Source: Candidatus Electronema nielsenii
Lineage (GTDB): Bacteria > Desulfobacterota > Desulfobulbia > Desulfobulbales > Desulfobulbaceae
Direction of reading: 5' to 3'
DNA length: 7,700 nucleotides
Assembly: GCA_026122915.1 (NCBI GenBank)
Contig: JAGIXO010000083.1
Span: 1 to 7,700 of the forward strand
The notes beneath the pieces are model-generated. The model ran no database searches. It was not told the origin of the DNA and was given only the letters and a program-made list of their open reading frames with translations. Every line of letters starts with the position of its first letter. The stretch's first letter is position 1. Shown one piece after another: positions 6,620-7,700 of the stretch. A program made the position numbers and the translations under genes.

Positions 6620-7700
6620 ATGTTCCTTCCTACCACCCCGCAAGAACTCCACCAGCTCGGCTGGGATTACCTTGATGTCATCCTTGTCAGCGGCGATGCC
6701 TATATCGACTCTCCCTTTGTTGGCATTGCGTGATTGGCCGGGTGCTGGCGGACGCAGGCTTCCGGGTCGGCATCATCGCCCAGCCTGACCTGCAAAGCGG
6801 CGATGACATCCGCCGTCTTGGCGAACCGCGCCTGTTCTGGGGCATCAGCGGCGGCTGCGTGGATTCGATGGTCGCCAATCACACCGCTTCCGGTAAGAGG
6901 CGCAAGCAGGATGACTACACGCCCGGCGGCCTAAATACCAAGCGGCCTGACCGCGCTGTGCTCGCCTACGCCAACCTCATCCGCGCCCATTTCAAACAGA
7001 CCTGCCCGCTGGTGCTCGGCGGCATTGAGGCCAGCCTGCGCCGTATTGCCCACTACGACTGTTGGTCGAACGCCGTGCGCCGATCTGTCCTCTTTGATGC
7101 CAAGGCTGACTACCTGCTCTACGGCATGGCCGAGCGGGCAGCGGTTGAGCTGGCACGCTGCTTTCGCGATGGCCAAGACCCGCGCCGCATCCGGGGGCTG
7201 TGTTATATTAGCAAAGAACGACCTGCGGACTATGTAGAGCTGCCTGCCTACAACGAGGTTGCGGGTACGGCGCAGAAGCGGGCCTTCACCTACATGTTCC
7301 GCCTCTTCTATGAGAACAACGACCCGCTCACGGCCCACGGATTAGCCCAGCTGCACGGCGACCGCTGGCTGATCCAGAATCCACCGCAGCCCATCCTCAC
7401 GCAAGCCGAGCTTGATCACGTCCACAGCCTCGATTATCAGCTTGATTTGCACCCTTTCCACAAGCAGCAGGGGCAAGTACGCGCCTTGGAGACCATCCGC
7501 TTCGCCCTGACCACGCACCGGGGCTGCTATGGCGAATGCAACTTCTGCGCCATTGCTGTGCATCAAGGCCGCACCGTCACGTGCAGGAGCCGTGCGTCCA
7601 TCCTTGCTGAAGCGCGGCGGCTGACCAAGCATCCGGCCTTCAAGGGGCGCATCCACGACGTGGGCGGCCCTACCGCGAACATGTACGGCATCGAGTGCCG
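6620..7700 (+). CDS. ygiQ: YgiQ family radical SAM protein, partial at right edge, frameshifted near the start
   Basis: YgiQ (UPF0313) proteins are radical SAM enzymes of unassigned substrate. Translation from ATG 6620 gives FLPTTPQELHQLGWDYLDVI and then GDAYIDSPFVGIA before a TGA at 6731-6733. In another frame, from 6730 (GTG) to the window end without a stop, it continues VIGRVLADAGFRVGIIAQPD. Joined, the two match YgiQ-family proteins continuously, so one base appears missing around 6728-6732 (gcgtg where gcggtg is expected). Further family landmarks are KRPDRAVLAYANLIR, LGGIEASLRRIAHYD, NPPQPIL and HDVGGPTANMYGIEC. The cluster-binding CxxxCxxC is GCYGECNFCAI, with cysteine codons at 7525, 7537 and 7546, near residue 303 of the joined protein. 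About 360 residues are present of what is usually 600 or more. It lacks the long insertion seen in E. coli YgiQ before the cysteine motif. An AAGAG at 6607-6611 is a fair Shine-Dalgarno for 6620. It is either a recent pseudogene or an intact gene with a sequencing error. Confidence 0.88.

Noticed and set aside
6734..6934. Plus-strand 66-codon open frame inside ygiQ
   Set aside because: It is in a different frame from the conserved YgiQ translation (frame of 6730/6733) and has low-complexity composition typical of a shadow frame.
6931..7338. Antisense open frame of 135 codons opposite ygiQ
   Set aside because: The plus strand encodes conserved YgiQ sequence throughout this interval; the antisense translation resembles no family I know.
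7342..7656. Antisense open frame of 104 codons opposite the ygiQ radical SAM region
   Set aside because: It overlaps the conserved CxxxCxxC region on the plus strand and has no independent support.

Overview
The window comes from a Gram-negative (diderm) bacterium, because it carries both halves of the translocation and assembly module (TAM): the outer-membrane barrel TamA and the inner-membrane-anchored TamB. GC content is moderate to high across most of the window (50-65% in the 60-base lines I counted by hand). The short form of the YgiQ radical SAM protein next to a DUF29 gene is reminiscent of Desulfobacterota and similar lineages. That placement is an impression from the protein sequences, not a demonstrated assignment.

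Layout. Bases 1-86 are a short leader in which I can support no gene; a stop at 47-49 or 54-56 could be the tail of an upstream gene. Bases 87-1895 encode TamA, and 1892-6067 encode TamB. The two overlap by four bases (GTGA), so they are almost certainly one transcriptional unit. After a 32-base spacer with no visible hairpin comes a convergent DUF29 gene on the minus strand (6522 down to 6100). It is clearly poorer in GC (about 41% by hand count) than its neighbours. A 97-base divergent intergenic region follows, with a plausible back-to-back promoter pair. From 6620 to the right edge runs the N-terminal 60% or so of a YgiQ-family radical SAM protein. Its reading frame is broken once, about 37 codons in, by an apparent one-base deletion, and it runs off the window.

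How the genes work together. In characterised TAM systems TamA sits in the outer membrane and TamB spans the periplasm from an N-terminal inner-membrane anchor, contacting the TamA POTRA domains with its C-terminal end. Together they support outer-membrane protein assembly, and TamB-type (AsmA-like) proteins are implicated in phospholipid transport to the outer membrane. The DUF29 and YgiQ genes have no evident functional link to TAM. I found no mobile element, CRISPR array, tRNA or rRNA. Apart from the frameshifted ygiQ and the low-GC DUF29 insertion, this looks like ordinary chromosomal housekeeping sequence; I saw no convincing new system.
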